DNA of 64,000 nt from Liolophura sinensis (GCF_032854445.1 NC_088305.1:31895645-31959644), one strand, 5' to 3'; numbered from the stretch's first letter, positions 47,691-59,108 are shown. A program made the numbers and translations. Notes: generated by a model from the letters alone, not told the origin.

Positions 47691-48100
47691 ATTAAACACA
47701 TTTTCAAAGATACACATGTGGTATGGTCACGTGCTGGATACAACAAGAGCAGGGATTACACAAAAACATATTAATCTCCGGAGTTGTTATATCTCCAACA
47801 TGAAAGTGTACTCTTCAAAGCTTGGTTAATATATGCAATATGTATAAGTTAGCAGTCGCTCGGTTAATCATTCCAAGTTTTAGTGAAACTTCCCTTTTGG
47901 TCCATTATTTGAAGTGTGAGTGGCTCTTTCAATGTTTGCATTCTTAAAATGATTTTCGAGAAAAGTGTCAGAAAATATTTTGCTAGAAGGTTTTAACGCG
48001 TCGTCTGAAGATACACAATATGTGTACTAAAGTGTCTCATGAGAGCATGTACACAGAAGTGCGACGTACATTAGGAAAATCAAAAGTGTACGTGGCTTTG
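47691..48100. other. No recognised feature
   Basis: Apparently unique. Confidence 0.45.
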
Positions 48101-48528
48101 ATTTACTTATTTATTTTTTTCGCAGATGTTTATTGAAGTACTCAGTGATATTTCACCTATACGACGGTGGCCAGCATTAGAGAATTTTAATTAAAGGTTA
48201 CAAGTAATAACTTGTAACTTCAAAGAACAATTAGTTTATGTATTCTAGTTTGAAGTTTCAAGCTCCAAGTTGAACTTTCAACTTTTAGCTTAAGGTTTCT
48301 AGTTATAAGTTACAAGTTGTAACGGCGGCAATCATTATTGTGGGAGGAAATCGGGCAGAACCTTGGGGGTAACTCACGACCATCAGTAGGCTGCTGCAGG
48401 CCTTCCCATGTACGGACAAAAGGAGTTAGCATGAACTGTACTTGAACTCACGGCGACTGCATTGGTGAAAGGTTCCTGGGTCATTGCGCCGCACTACCGT
48501 CCTAACCACCTCGGCCACAGAGGGCCCT
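48101..48528 (-). mobile_element. Composite SINE-A with internal insert
   Basis: The 3' part (48101-48178), a foreign insert (48179-48321) and the remainder (48322-48528) up to the tRNA-like head GGGCCCTCTGTGGCCGAGGT. Sequence at both sides of the insert repeats a version of GGCCAGCATTA (48169-48179 and, as GGCAATCATTA, 48326-48336), consistent with a duplicated target. The copy at 54946 has the same insert. Confidence 0.88.
48179..48321. repeat. AAGTT/AACTT-rich insert inside SINE
   Basis: Contains hairpin GTTACAAGT-AATA-ACTTGTAAC (48197-48218) and many AAGTT/AACTT words. It is the reverse complement of 55090-55198. Confidence 0.88.
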
Positions 48529-48529
48529 T

Positions 48530-49461
48530 ACATGGCTTTATAACGTTTGGTTAAAGTAGGAAATATTTTTCCGAGCAGCCTATTGCTGCAAAAAGCCGTG
48601 CAGAGAAGATCGATTGACTCTTAATACAGCACCTCATAGCCATGCAATCAGCACATCTACATTTTTAGATTATAACTTGTTTTCCTGTTGGCACCATTCT
48701 CCACACAAGTCATTTAACTTCTGCTTCTATTAAAAATGAACCATACCATGAACAATAACAGAATTATGGCTCATTAGTGGAATTATTGTGCTGATTAGCG
48801 CATGTGCAAGCCTGCTCGCCCAAGGGTACAATAGTGAATATCTGGAGTCTTTAAATTTAAACAAATTCAATTTTAATAAAGGTAGTTTGTCACATATCTC
48901 AGTTCTGAAGTATTTCAACTGTTACGAAGCTTGACTTCTGTCACATAGGACATAGCTTCACATTTCCTTGAGAAACTGTGCCTAGTAAAAACGACTGCAA
49001 ACATTTTTTACTTTGAGTTTACTTGTGCAGGGACATCGTCAAAGATGAAAAACTACTGGGTGTTTGAAAGTTTTGATAACGACACTATAAGGAAAGCTCT
49101 GGGCAAAGTTTGAACGATTCGTACAGAGAAGCAGAACAGCATCCTGATACAAAAATGAATGAGTGAATTGATATTATAGCCAAAATAAAGTTTTTTCCTA
49201 GAAAACTGATGTCAGATGTCCAATACCGATACAACCCTCAGTGCTCCTATGGCAAGTACAAGTTTTCTTTTTCAGAAAAGTCTTGCAGGAGAGTTATTTA
49301 TATGCACTGATTATACTTTTATGCATATTACCCAACACAGATCATTGTGATTGTTAATTAGCTTGAGTTAAACGTGGCTATCATTGTTATTTGTTACTTG
49401 GCCTAGGGCCAGACATTCGTATACCAGTAGCTCAGAAGCTCTCTGGTTTTACGCAAGGTAT
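48530..49461. other. No recognised feature
   Basis: Apparently unique. Confidence 0.45.
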
Positions 49462-49590
49462 TGTGTCAGCAACCAACGGATGTTAGTGGGTTTCTCTCGA
49501 CTTGTGACTTGTTTTCCTCCCACCATCGTATAAGTGAAATATTCTGAGTTCGGCGTAAAACACCAATCAGTTAAATAAATAAATAAATTT
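49462..49590 (+). mobile_element. SINE-A 3' half
   Basis: CAGCAACCAACGGATGTTAG, TTTCCTCCCACCATCGTATA, then TTCGGCGTAAAACACCAATC and TAAATAAATAAATAAA; a short internal deletion. Confidence 0.88.
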
Positions 49591-49792
49591 ACACCAGGCC
49601 GAGCAGTGTATTAGCAATCCCGTTGTACGGAGTTCGCCTCTTGGGGAGAAACAAATCTGCAGACAATGAGGTCGTAAGTCTGACCAGACATAGGGTCGAA
49701 CCTCGGATTCACAGAGGGTTTGTCTACAGAAGTGAGGACAAAACATTGCTAAAAAAAGGTATAATCGCACTTGAACAGAAAGAAAGCGTGTG

Positions 49793-49900
49793 TTTATTTA
49801 TTTATTTGATTGCTGTTTTACGCCGTACCCAAGAATATTTTCACTTATACGAAGGCGGCCAGCATTACGGCCAGAGGATATCGGGCAGTGCCCGGGGAAA
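49793..49900 (-). mobile_element. SINE-A, 5'-truncated
   Basis: TTTATTTATTTGATTGCTG to GATATCGGGCAGTGCCCGGG. Lies 200 bases from an oppositely oriented copy. Confidence 0.88.
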
Positions 49901-50410
49901 AGGAAAACTTCTACTCCATTCCCTTAAGTGAAATATAATAGACGCCTTAATGATCCTATTGTCATTTAAATTTGTTCTTTGCTGGGCCAGATATATTGAT
50001 TACGTTTGTGTTTCTTCTCGAAATTCTGCCACCGAGCGGAAAACACCGATTATTGCCTCCGACGGTTACATAATGCAATTGATGAATTCATTTGTGCGAT
50101 GTAATACTGATGCACATCGTTAGAGCTGGGGCAGAGGAAGTATTATGGCCAGATCAGCGGAACAGCTGGGGGTTATACATTAGTTCATGGATATTAAAAC
50201 ACATCAATAAAAGATGGAGGTAATTTCTAACCAGGCACAACTGATATCTTGAACGTAGTTGTGGTTTTCCGACAAGGCATCGGTGATAATTGGCCTTCTA
50301 TATTAACAAACCATCCATTTTATTTCCAAAGAAATATCTTTCGAAGAAACGGGCTTCACCGTTTCGTAGAAAAGCTGAACACAGGGTCTAAGGTGGTCTA
50401 GTGTTTGGCG
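49901..50410. other. No recognised feature
   Basis: Apparently unique. Confidence 0.45.
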
Positions 50411-50562
50411 CAGTGAGTTCAAGCCCAACTCTTGATGGCGGTACTCACACGGATGAAGAAAATGGACTGATTGTTTACTCATTTGGGCGACTCTCCACCG
50501 CCGTGGAATAATTGAAATATTCTAGAGTACGGCATAAAGCTACTTGAAATAGATAAATAGTT
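50411..50562 (+). mobile_element. SINE-A remnant, highly diverged
   Basis: CAGTGAGTTCAAGCCCAAC (box B region), CTCTCCACCGCCGTGGAATA, then GAAATATTCTAGAGTACGGC. About half the body is missing. Confidence 0.6.
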
Positions 50563-50993
50563 AGTACACTGTGGACAAAATCAACTTGGTAAAGACATAA
50601 ACAATGACTTGATCAGTATTCATTCGCGACCATTGAAATTGTATTCAGAAACAAAGTAAAACGACGGACGAGTGCCATTCAGGAATTTCTAACAATAAAT
50701 TCGTAATGAAGTGAATAAAAATAAATGTTTCATTCTTGACAAAAAGAATATAGAGATTAACACCTCAATGGTAGTTCTTAAGCCACATCATGGTCGGAAC
50801 ATGTCACAATGATGAAGCTGTTATGAGAGTATGAGAACATTCAAAATCAAAACAAAAAAGGAAAGAAAAAAGGGAAATAAATAAATGCGGACACCTTTAT
50901 AGTTAGATAAGAGAACAAAACATGTTAGAGTGCTGAGATATTCATTATGTCATAAGACGTCACACACAGTGAATCTAACATAAAGAAATCTCA
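50563..50993. other. No recognised feature
   Basis: Apparently unique, A-rich. Confidence 0.45.
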
Positions 50994-51088
50994 CAGGCTC
51001 TGCCCGGTTTCCTCTCACAATAATGCTCGTACCCTTTATATAAATGAGTACGGCATAAAACACCAATCAAATAAACAAACAAATAAAA
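50994..51088 (+). mobile_element. SINE-A 3' fragment
   Basis: AGGCTCTGCCCGGTTTCCTC, TAATGCTCG, then GAGTACGGCATAAAACACCA and an AAACAAATAAA tail. Confidence 0.85.
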
Positions 51089-51747
51089 ATTTCCATATGG
51101 AAACACTAACAACCACTCGTTTCCTTTTCAACAAACTTAAGTCTGTTCGGGATATAAATACCTTTATCATGGTTGGTTTAGAGGAGATATGTACTACATG
51201 GCTAGAGCGGAAAGTGATACTGACCTCGCCTTTCAGCTTCTTCTTTGGCCGCACGAGGGAAGATCTGCCGGCAACCTGCGACTTTCAGATACCTGCGGAT
51301 TGGTATAATAATATCTATTAAATCACTTAACTGAGCAATAAAAGAAATAAAATTTGCTATTTTGTTTACAGTGAACGAGTGTAAGGTTTGCCTAATGTGT
51401 GCAATTGGTGACAAAAAGACAGCGGAGGAACTGCACGGTTCTACTTACATTACAGAAGTCATCCAAAGTGGTATTGAGAATCATACCCACTGGCTATTAT
51501 AATCTGGAAGGATCGGTGGACAAGGCGTCAGAACATGTACATGTATATATAAGCAAGTGACGGCTAACAGAATTGCACTGAAGTACTCGGCGCGAGATTC
51601 TTTGATAAGAAAATATGTGTCTAGACATCCTATTGTGGAAATAACTGATGACCTTGACAAGATGGTATACCTTCCACTGGCAAAAGCATGATAAGAAATG
51701 TATCCACTTCTTGGTTTTACGTCGACAGCAAGGAACAGATAAATTGA
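51089..51747. other. Mostly unrecognised
   Basis: 51247-51300 (GGGAAGATCTGCCGGCAACC, ACCTGCGGATTGG) looks like a small SINE-A body fragment; the rest is apparently unique. Confidence 0.45.
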
Positions 51748-51869
51748 ATGGGGCATTCGTGGCTCAGTGTTTAGTATATGTTGTAGAAGACTCTGGAGCC
51801 TGTCGTCACCCGCTGTGAGTTCAATTCCAGATTATGTTTGTACTATTCTTATTAAATAAATAAATAACA
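51748..51869 (+). mobile_element. SINE-A with internal deletion
   Basis: Head GGGGCATTCGTGGCTCAGTG, box B region GCTGTGAGTTCAATTCCAG, then jumps to an AATAAATAAATAAC tail, lacking the whole central body. Confidence 0.75.
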
Positions 51870-52028
51870 TAAAATGGCTAACAACAGATAAGACAAACTT
51901 CAAAATTGTGCCACACTGAGTTATTTCGGGCAGCCATGAGCACTGTAACGGGTAGCTTCACGTAAATGACCGAGCTCCGCATTATTGCTTCCCCAGCATT
52001 ACTCAGGGTTGACAATAATGGCCAGCAG

Positions 52029-52112
52029 CTGCCTGAGGCAGTTGTCTGGCCTAGGCTCTCCCCATGATTTCTGCCTGAGGCAGTTGTCTGGCCTAGGCTC
52101 TCCCCATGATTT
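52029..52112. repeat. 42-bp unit, two perfect copies
   Basis: CTGCCTGAGGCAGTTGTCTG followed by GCCTAGGCTCTCCCCATGAT occurs at 52029 and 52071. Each unit holds the palindromes TGCCTGAGGCA and GCCTAGGC. Confidence 0.97.
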
Positions 52113-52617
52113 TCATTCGAAGATCATTTCTTCTGTAACCTGGCCACTGCTCTCCAGAGCACTGGTCAAAACTCCAATTTACGAAGGTTATAAAACAAAA
52201 GGCTAATTGTATCTTCAATCAGCTCCCTCTGGTCATCGTGTGGTTAAAGCATGTGGTTATAGGGTGATTATCACTGATCTGGCTCCTAACTACACCCCCT
52301 TTCCCACTCTCGGACATTACAGGACCTCGGAAATGCAAACTGTCCTTTTAAATTACCGGTAATCCCTTGGAAAGTGTGTGACGGTGCCAGTTATGTCTGG
52401 TTATTGTTGTAATCGTACACCATCGAGAAGGGGCAATCGTGTGATTAAGGGGTAAATCAAGTTTGTGATCTTTCTCATGTTGTCTCTAAGTACATGTTTC
52501 GACGCAAAAGATCCTTGTTGGTCAGTGAAATATCGTGTGTTCCACCACCCTTTCTGCTAGTTATTTTCCACGGTTATACCATTACACATTGCACTAAACA
52601 CCATCCTCATACTACAT
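52113..52617. other. No recognised feature
   Basis: Apparently unique. Confidence 0.45.
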
Positions 52618-52732
52618 GCAACGTGGGGGTGGAGTTGGATTTCTCCAGGGGCTTTAGTTTCCTCACACGATAATTCCGCAGTCGTATATGTGAAATATTC
52701 TTGAGTACGGCGTAAAATAAACATAAAAAATA
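52618..52732 (+). mobile_element. SINE-A 3' part, diverged
   Basis: GCAACGTGGGGGTGGAGTT, TTTCCTCACACGATAATTCC, then GAAATATTCTTGAGTACGGC and AACATAAAAAATA. Confidence 0.78.
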
Positions 52733-53654
52733 ATACCACATATTTAGCAGAAATCTTTCTTGTTGCACTATTGTATGTCCAATCTGTAGAATTAACCATT
52801 GCTGTACGTTTAATAGTTGTTGGATAACATATAATTTATATACATTGTACTGTGATGACTCACATTTACGATGCCCTTGCAGAAAACAATATGCATACGT
52901 TCAACTGTTCACCCAGTCTTGATTTATTTATTTAATTTATTTATTGATATATTTGTTTATTCTTTTGAGGGTCTATACTTTAATTACATTATGATTTAAC
53001 TACATTTTGACTGCAATATTGCTGGTTGGACTAAACGCTCCACACCTGTCAGAAATCAGACCTCAGTCTTATATAAAAGATTTTTTCCTTCTGCTTGTGT
53101 AATTGGGTTAGGGCGTCACGGTCTATCATTTATATATTTTGACAGATATGCACGCTATATTGTTGGAAGACAACGGGTCCATTTCAGATGACGAATGAAT
53201 CGTCGATCGATGCTTAACGTTTTGATGGCATTACTTCTACCATATCCTGGCAAGGACATGGAAGAAATTATAAACGTTTTTGTCTTCCTACATGAGAATG
53301 AAAACCTTCAAAATCAAGAGGTCGCTTTTTAAATCGGGTAAATTAAAATTCTATAAGCACATTAAATATTTTAAACATGGATATGCAAAGCTGCGTGTGG
53401 GATGATGTGGGTGAATGGCTTTCAATCGCCAACAACACTGTCAGAAGTGAAACATTGTGTCAGCTGTGTGGAACATTTGGAGATGTTCTGGCATGTACAC
53501 ACCCAGCCAGGATATAACTGATGCTATTTATGTAAAATATTGTTTTAGAAATACAGTCACAAATAACTTTCAGCAGCAAAAAAAATCATGGAGAATATTT
53601 ACATGGGGAAAACACAAAACATATGCCCCGACAGTTGAGTTTCTGTACATATTA
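52733..53654. other. No recognised feature
   Basis: Apparently unique. Confidence 0.45.
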
Positions 53655-53790
53655 TAACATACAGGGCAAAACCAGAGCAGAGTCGACATCGTGAAAGTTG
53701 GCATATGGTCAATACGACTTGTCAATTTACCTCAGTCAGGGTTTCATTGTAACTATTCCTTTAAATGCATAAATAGTAGCAACTTATCCC
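53655..53790 (+). repeat. Left end of long-TIR family
   Basis: ACAGGGCAAAACCAGAGCAG, GTTGGCATATGGTCAATACG, TTACCTCAGTCAGGGTTTCA, then AATAGTAGCAACTTAT. Confidence 0.8.
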
Positions 53791-53959
53791 TTATCGCTAT
53801 GGTTTTGTCAGAACTGGGTAACACTATGCAGCGATGTTAATTCTAATTTATTATACGTCACTGGTTTAGAATTACTCAAAATGCTGTGTTGTCATCACAT
53901 GTAATATACGATCATATAAAAACAATGCGAAGGGTATTTCACCAGCAGAATACAATGTG

Positions 53960-54100
53960 ACTGACTACAGCATAGAGAGCAACCAGAGCGATGACGACAG
54001 AGGGATACTTTCCAAATGGTCACACGTAATACACATCTTCTCAGTCTACGCCAGTCAGTAACTTACCGTTTTATTCCAAGTGTTCATGAACTATGTAAGT
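53960..54100 (+). repeat. Left end of long-TIR family
   Basis: TGACTACAGCATAGAGAGCA, GATGACGACAGAGGGATAC, AATGGTCACACGTAATACAC, then GTTTTATTCCAAGTGTTCAT. Same orientation as its neighbour 300 bases upstream. Confidence 0.8.
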
Positions 54101-54945
54101 GAAATAAGGCCTACGTCCTGTGTAAGATGCAGTAAATGATGGAAGTATCTAATCCCTCATCTATGGAGGCAGATACATCACAGACAGCAATGAAGGGGTT
54201 TCTAAACAAAGACGCTAGTTCCTCGTAACGAAATACGTCCCAGTTTACCAACTGTCCGCATGATTTAATCAGATTCTTTTGTTGTTGGACTCTGACTGTT
54301 TGTTTTATGGCTGGGGTGAGGGATTCTTAGCTGTAATGACGTGACCCCAGACAGGGGTATTCAGCCTCTTATAAAAACGGTACTGGTGTACAATACATCT
54401 AGACTGACAGGTTATTTTGTAGGCCAAGATTCGGTGATGGATGCCACTTGGAGGTCCTCGGGGCAGATATATCCAAGAGAAAACGTCCATATATCTGTCA
54501 GTAATAAATAGATATGCTTAAATCAGTCTTGCTGAATGATCCGTATAATCGTCTTTCAGACGCGTATTAATTTATTGGAATTTGAACGGAACACCCTTTG
54601 AATACCAGCGATAAATCCTCGCCAAAACGATTAAAAACCACTTTCTTTCCTTTATCCGTGGGAGTTTGATAACCCAACGGATGTCTTCCTCAGCAATCAC
54701 AATGGCTAATATCTTGGCAATTTGCAGGATGCTGATATTGAAGGAAATGTTTGATACGATAGGAAAAGTTTTCGCTTTTAGCAGTCTACACCCTCTTTAC
54801 TATGGACAAGTAAGTTGTGATTCATGACCATAGATTACTTCTTCATCCCCGCAGCAATTAAATGCCTAATAAAATTATAACCAATATATTATATATTACA
54901 TATTACATCACATATACTACGCGAAAATAAGTCGTTTATAATTTT
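54101..54945. other. No recognised feature
   Basis: Apparently unique; TATATTACATATTACATCA repeats at 54886-54915. Confidence 0.45.
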
Positions 54946-55279
54946 AGGGTCCGGTGTCTCAGTGGCTGAGGTGGTTAGCACGCTAGCGCCGATCAATGAT
55001 CTAGGACCCTCTCACCAGTGCGGACGCTGAGAATTTAAGCCCAGCTCATGTCTCTTCCCGGTTTCCTCCCACCATAACAGAGACCTTTATTTTAAAGTCA
55101 GAAATTCAACTTGGAACTTCAAACTTCAAACTAGAATAGATAAACTAATTGTGATTTGAAGTTACAAGTTATTACTTGTAACTTCTAACTTAAATTATCT
55201 AATGCAGGCCACGGTCGTATAAGTGAAATATTTTTGAGTACAGCATTAAACACCAGTCAAATATATAAATAAATAAATC
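54946..55279 (+). mobile_element. Composite SINE-A with internal insert, second copy
   Basis: Head GGGTCCGGTGTCTCAGTGGC and GAGGTGGTTAGCACGCTAGC, box B region GAATTTAAGCCCAGCTCATG, TTTCCTCCCACCATAAC, the insert to about 55198, then CTAATGCAGGCCACGGTCGT and the usual 3' end. The insert junction ATCTAATGC corresponds to that of the 48.1-kb copy (CTCTAATGC on its element strand). This copy has lost the left target duplicate. Confidence 0.88.
55090..55198. repeat. AAGTT/AACTT-rich insert inside SINE, second copy
   Basis: Shares TTCAACTTGGAACTTCAAAC-type sequence and CTTCAAACTAGAATA with the reverse complement of 48179-48321. Hairpin GAAGTTACAAGT-TATT-ACTTGTAACTTC at 55158-55185. Confidence 0.9.
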
Positions 55280-55504
55280 TGAGAAATTTGGAATCGTTGA
55301 TCATTTATTGGTTGCGATGCTTCATGACAGCAATTTATGCCTACACACATTCACATAGGTTAGAGTAATTTTACAACAATTTTACAACTGGACATGTTCT
55401 TGTGACCTCAGCCGTTGACGGTAATAGCTTAATTACCTGCAAAAGCAGCTGAATATAAAATCTTATTTGCTTCTAACATGGATTAGAGTAAATACATTTT
55501 GTTG
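55280..55504. other. No recognised feature
   Basis: Short stretch with nothing recognised. Confidence 0.4.
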
Positions 55505-55515
55505 ATGTGTTATTT

Positions 55516-55588
55516 GTTTATTTATTTATTTTGTTTGATTGATGTTCTACGCCGCACTCAAGAATATTTCATTTATACGACGGCGGCC
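55516..55588 (-). mobile_element. SINE-A, 73-bp 5'-truncated insertion with 11-bp target duplication
   Basis: Only the tail and the last part of the body remain (ending CGACGGCGGCC). Perfect ATGTGTTATTT copies at 55505-55515 and 55589-55599 show that it was inserted in this truncated form. Confidence 0.95.
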
Positions 55589-55662
55589 ATGTGTTATTTA
55601 ATGGTTAAGCCAAGTGAGGCTCTACTGTGTAATTAGAACATCACGTAGTTTAATTTGGACCA

Positions 55663-55723
55663 ATTTCCTCCCACCATACAGCTTGCCGCTGTTGTATATA
55701 AAGTGAAAGACTCTTGAGTATGT
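55663..55723 (+). mobile_element. SINE-A small fragment
   Basis: TTTCCTCCCACCATACAGCT, GCCGCTGTTGTATATAAAGTG, GACTCTTGAGTATG. Confidence 0.65.
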
Positions 55724-55724
55724 G

Positions 55725-56730
55725 AAAGGCGCCCTCCAAAGCGTGCCACCTAAAGATGACATGTTGATTTTGGGCAACAGACATGTCCACTGGACGCCGG
55801 CAAGGCGGGATTGTACAAAGTTTGAAGAGAGTACAAACAACTGGTACATACAGTTGTTAAGCAGGCACTAGATTACGTCTGCTTTCGTCTTAGTGTTAAG
55901 TCTACATGTATTTAAATACCACACAACATTTCCTGTTCTACATAACAATGAGGCAGGTAAATGGTTAGATTTAGCTAGACTTGTATTGTGGATCAGTCCT
56001 GGAGACAGGTAAAATCCCCGTGGGACCATGCAGCTCTGTCAAGTCACACTAGTCACCCTTATTACACTAGTTTAGGGTTTGGCCATCTTGGAACACTACA
56101 GAACTCTATTCCAGAGAAGTCATATTTTCATGAAGGGCAGTAGGAATAGTGATAAATATATTTATTTGGTTTAATAAAGGGATTTTAACACTGAGAAATC
56201 ACTTTTACACTCTAGTTCTAGCAATGATCATCTGAAAACATCTCTGTTAAACATGAAATCCAGCGGCAGTTCGATGAAGTATGCTTCACAAAATGACAGC
56301 TAGGCTACTGGTACACGAGTTTAGTCCGCAGTCGTATTTTCTCCGAGGAATATTCTATCCTATCCTCTATATTTGGATAGGATAGCTACTCTGACTGACA
56401 AACGGTAATTGTACTTATGCATTACACACTGGGTTTGGGCAGGGCTAACTACCTAAGGTCTAACGTCCTAACATGATTAGCTCACGAAGACCAAGTCACG
56501 GGCTCTACGCTGGCGTTCAGAACCCCAGGGAAATCTATCCCGCGAACACTATCACCAAGATCCGGACGCTCTCAGCTTGAACCTCACTGCTCAGGCTATT
56601 CGGTAAAGGTACGAGTGTTGAGACACAAGCTCCGCAAACGTAGAGGCGTTCAAAATCAGAGTTCGTACACAACTGCTTCATTAATAATATGAATCTCATT
56701 CTAGACTACTGATATAAAAGACTACGACAT
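55725..56730. other. No recognised feature
   Basis: Apparently unique. A short inverted repeat (ATCCTATCC/GGATAGGAT) lies at 56357-56385. Confidence 0.45.
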
Positions 56731-56734
56731 AAAG

Positions 56735-56985
56735 GGTAAAACCAGAACGGCCACCATAGTGTGATAGCGCAAATGGTCACACGTCCACAGGTGAAGTACA
56801 TGCCTCAAGTCAGTTTACGTGAGTTATATGGTTTTACTCTAGGTGTTCACGGGAATACGTCTTAATCTATCCTGGCTGGAGTAAGCTGACAAAATGCCGG
56901 ATTTTACGAACTGTTTGAGACGATTTACCAACTACCACACTGTCGTCGCTGTTCTGGTTTTACTCTCTGTAATGTAGTCTATTAT
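56735..56985. mobile_element. Compact long-TIR (MITE-like) element, about 250 bp
   Basis: The left end AAAGGGTAAAACCAGAACGG, GTGTGATAG, AATGGTCACACGT and the right end TTACCAACTACCACACTGTC, GTCGCTGTTCTGGTTTTACT, CTCTGTAATG are imperfect reverse complements over about 50-60 bases. It is the only copy here with both ends close together. Outer flanks read GACTACGACA and TGTAGTC, resembling GACTACAGCA at other left ends. No ORF, so any movement would depend on an enzyme encoded elsewhere. Confidence 0.75.
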
Positions 56986-57209
56986 AATATCTGCTAGGGG
57001 GCATGTGAGTATCTTCAGATAGGAAATGTTAATTTTATGTTAAATATAGGAGTTAAACATACACAAATTTAGACATGTAAACACAGCACTCTTCTAGTGC
57101 CCGACCGGAATGTTTCTGTTGGAAGTTTCTGTTGGAAAAAGTCTTGCATCTGCTTTCCTTTGAATAGTCGAAACGAGCGAACCGGCGATGACACAAAAGG
57201 AAGTTTAAC

Positions 57210-57282
57210 TTGAATAAGGTGAATTGGCACTATGCCATCTTTCACACTGTCGTCATTGCCCTAGTTTTACTCTCAGCAGCGG
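57210..57282 (-). repeat. Right end of long-TIR family
   Basis: GGTGAATTGGCACTATGCC, TCACACTGTCGTCATTGCCC, TAGTTTTACTCTC. Confidence 0.72.
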
Positions 57283-57308
57283 TCTTTTACATGGAGTGGT
57301 GAGCTCCT

Positions 57309-57418
57309 CCAGGCTCAGTCCGGTTTCCTTCGTCTATAATTCCGGCCGCCGTCGTGCAAGTGAAATATTCTGGAGTTGGGCGTAGAAAACCAATCAAATA
57401 AATAAATAAATAAATTTA
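57309..57418 (+). mobile_element. SINE-A 3' part
   Basis: CCAGGCTCAGTCCGGTTTCC, CCGGCCGCCGTCGTGCAAGT, then TGGGCGTAGAAAACCAATCA and AAATAAATAAATAAATAAA. Confidence 0.88.
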
Positions 57419-57671
57419 TATTAAGTGGTGTATGCATTTCTCACTAATATTACATTTCAGCGGTATTATCATACATTTATGGCTGTGTCGAAATTTTACT
57501 ATACCGTTGCGCAAGATATCTAATCGTCGATGCAAAGACGGTGTTTATTGTCATGTAATTTCATGCCTGATACATCACTATCTACATATAAGGAAACTCC
57601 ACCCTCCACTGATGAGATGAGATACGGGCGAGAAAATTTCAACCCGTCCATATTGCCCCGACCTAAGCGCA

Positions 57672-57976
57672 GTAAGGTGAGGCCGAGGGGGTTAGCACAC
57701 CAGCGCGACGCAATGGCCTAGGAGCCTTTCACCAATGCGGTCACCGTCGGTTCAAGTTCAGCTCACGCTACTTCCTCTCCAGCCATACGTTGGAAGGTCA
57801 GCAACCTGTGGTTGGCTGTGGGTTTCCCCAAGCTCAAAACTGTAGTTCACCCCCCAGGCTCTGTCCTGTTTCCTCCCACCATGATGCTTGCCGCCGTCGT
57901 ACAAGTGAAATATTCTTGAGTACCCCGCAAAACACCAACCAAATAATAAATAAGTAAAAATAAATAAATAAGTAGA
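57672..57976 (+). mobile_element. SINE-A, full length, diverged
   Basis: Head AAGGTGAGGCCGAGGGGGTT with AGCACACCAGCGCGACGCAA, CACCGTCGGTTCAAGTTCAG (box B), CCATACGTTGGAAGGTCAGC, a short extra segment, then CCAGGCTCTGTCCTGTTTCC and the 3' signature, with a tail of AATAAATAAG type. The 101- and 89-aa minus-strand ORFs are frames of it. Confidence 0.9.
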
Positions 57977-59108
57977 GGAATAGCACAATAAATGTAACGC
58001 TTGATAACGATAAAGCTGTAGAAAACCAACGTTTCTGTGGAGCCAGGCGAAGTAAGGCATCAATAATTGTAATCATCAGTAACGTGATTTGTCGGAAATT
58101 CAATGTGCCATTGGCGGGCGGTACAATACCCCCATTCAGACAGCGGGTTGCCAGTAATCAGGCTTTTGCGCCACTAATTCCTATTGCCGTGAAAATAAAT
58201 TGTCCAATATACGGATTTGAATGACGATCAATTATGAAGCCCGCCACTTTCTCATCCATCCATCTTCATTTCGCTTGATCTCCCCGACACCATTATACAG
58301 GTATTACCAGTGGAAGTCCCACAACACTACTGCTACTGCCTGGAGGTCAGGATCAGGCTAGCGATTCGGGGATCGCGTCCAGGTTGAAGCCGTCTATCTG
58401 TCCCTGTTGCCATGGTTACTGGTATTCATTTCTACTGAAATGAAAGAAATTCTTTGTGATGGGAAAACTTTAATAAATTGTTAAAAGGGTAAAGTATGTC
58501 TGTCACAGAATATAGTTTCTGCGGCGAGACCAAATGGGTGAAATGAAAGGGAAAATATCCCCCCCCCCTTTGCAAGGGATGGTGCTTAGAGTTTTCTCCC
58601 CTGAAGCCTAGAGCAGAACTCATCCATTGACAACCACAAGGGAGAGAAGTGAAAAAAAAAACACTGATTCAAAAGATTCCAAAAATAAAATTTAATATTT
58701 AGCCCATTTTGACCAGCCTCTAAAATGTGTTTAGACAAAATTTCAGAGATAGGAAGCTAGGAAAGTGTATAAGCCATTTGGTGTGCTTTACTGAAATCAC
58801 ATTGGTGAAGATCATAGGGTCCTAGACTGCACTTCTTCACAAAGGCCCCACATACAAATTCCCTGAACAAGGCCGGATTTTAACCCACAGCCAGTGTGTC
58901 CACGCAGCTGAAACATTGTTATTCCCTCTGGCGAACTGATATGAGAGTGGGTCGCTACGTATTCACTGCTTTCTGGTCAAGATTAGAGGAAATATGCAAA
59001 GTCAGACTCTGACTTCCGCTCAAAATGATAGAAGACAAAGAATGACAAATTTCGCGTGATATGACTGGAAAATGGGTAAGTAAACATTAAGCATACATGC
59101 ACACAAGG
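57977..59108. other. No recognised feature
   Basis: Apparently unique. C9 tract at 58559-58568. Confidence 0.45.
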
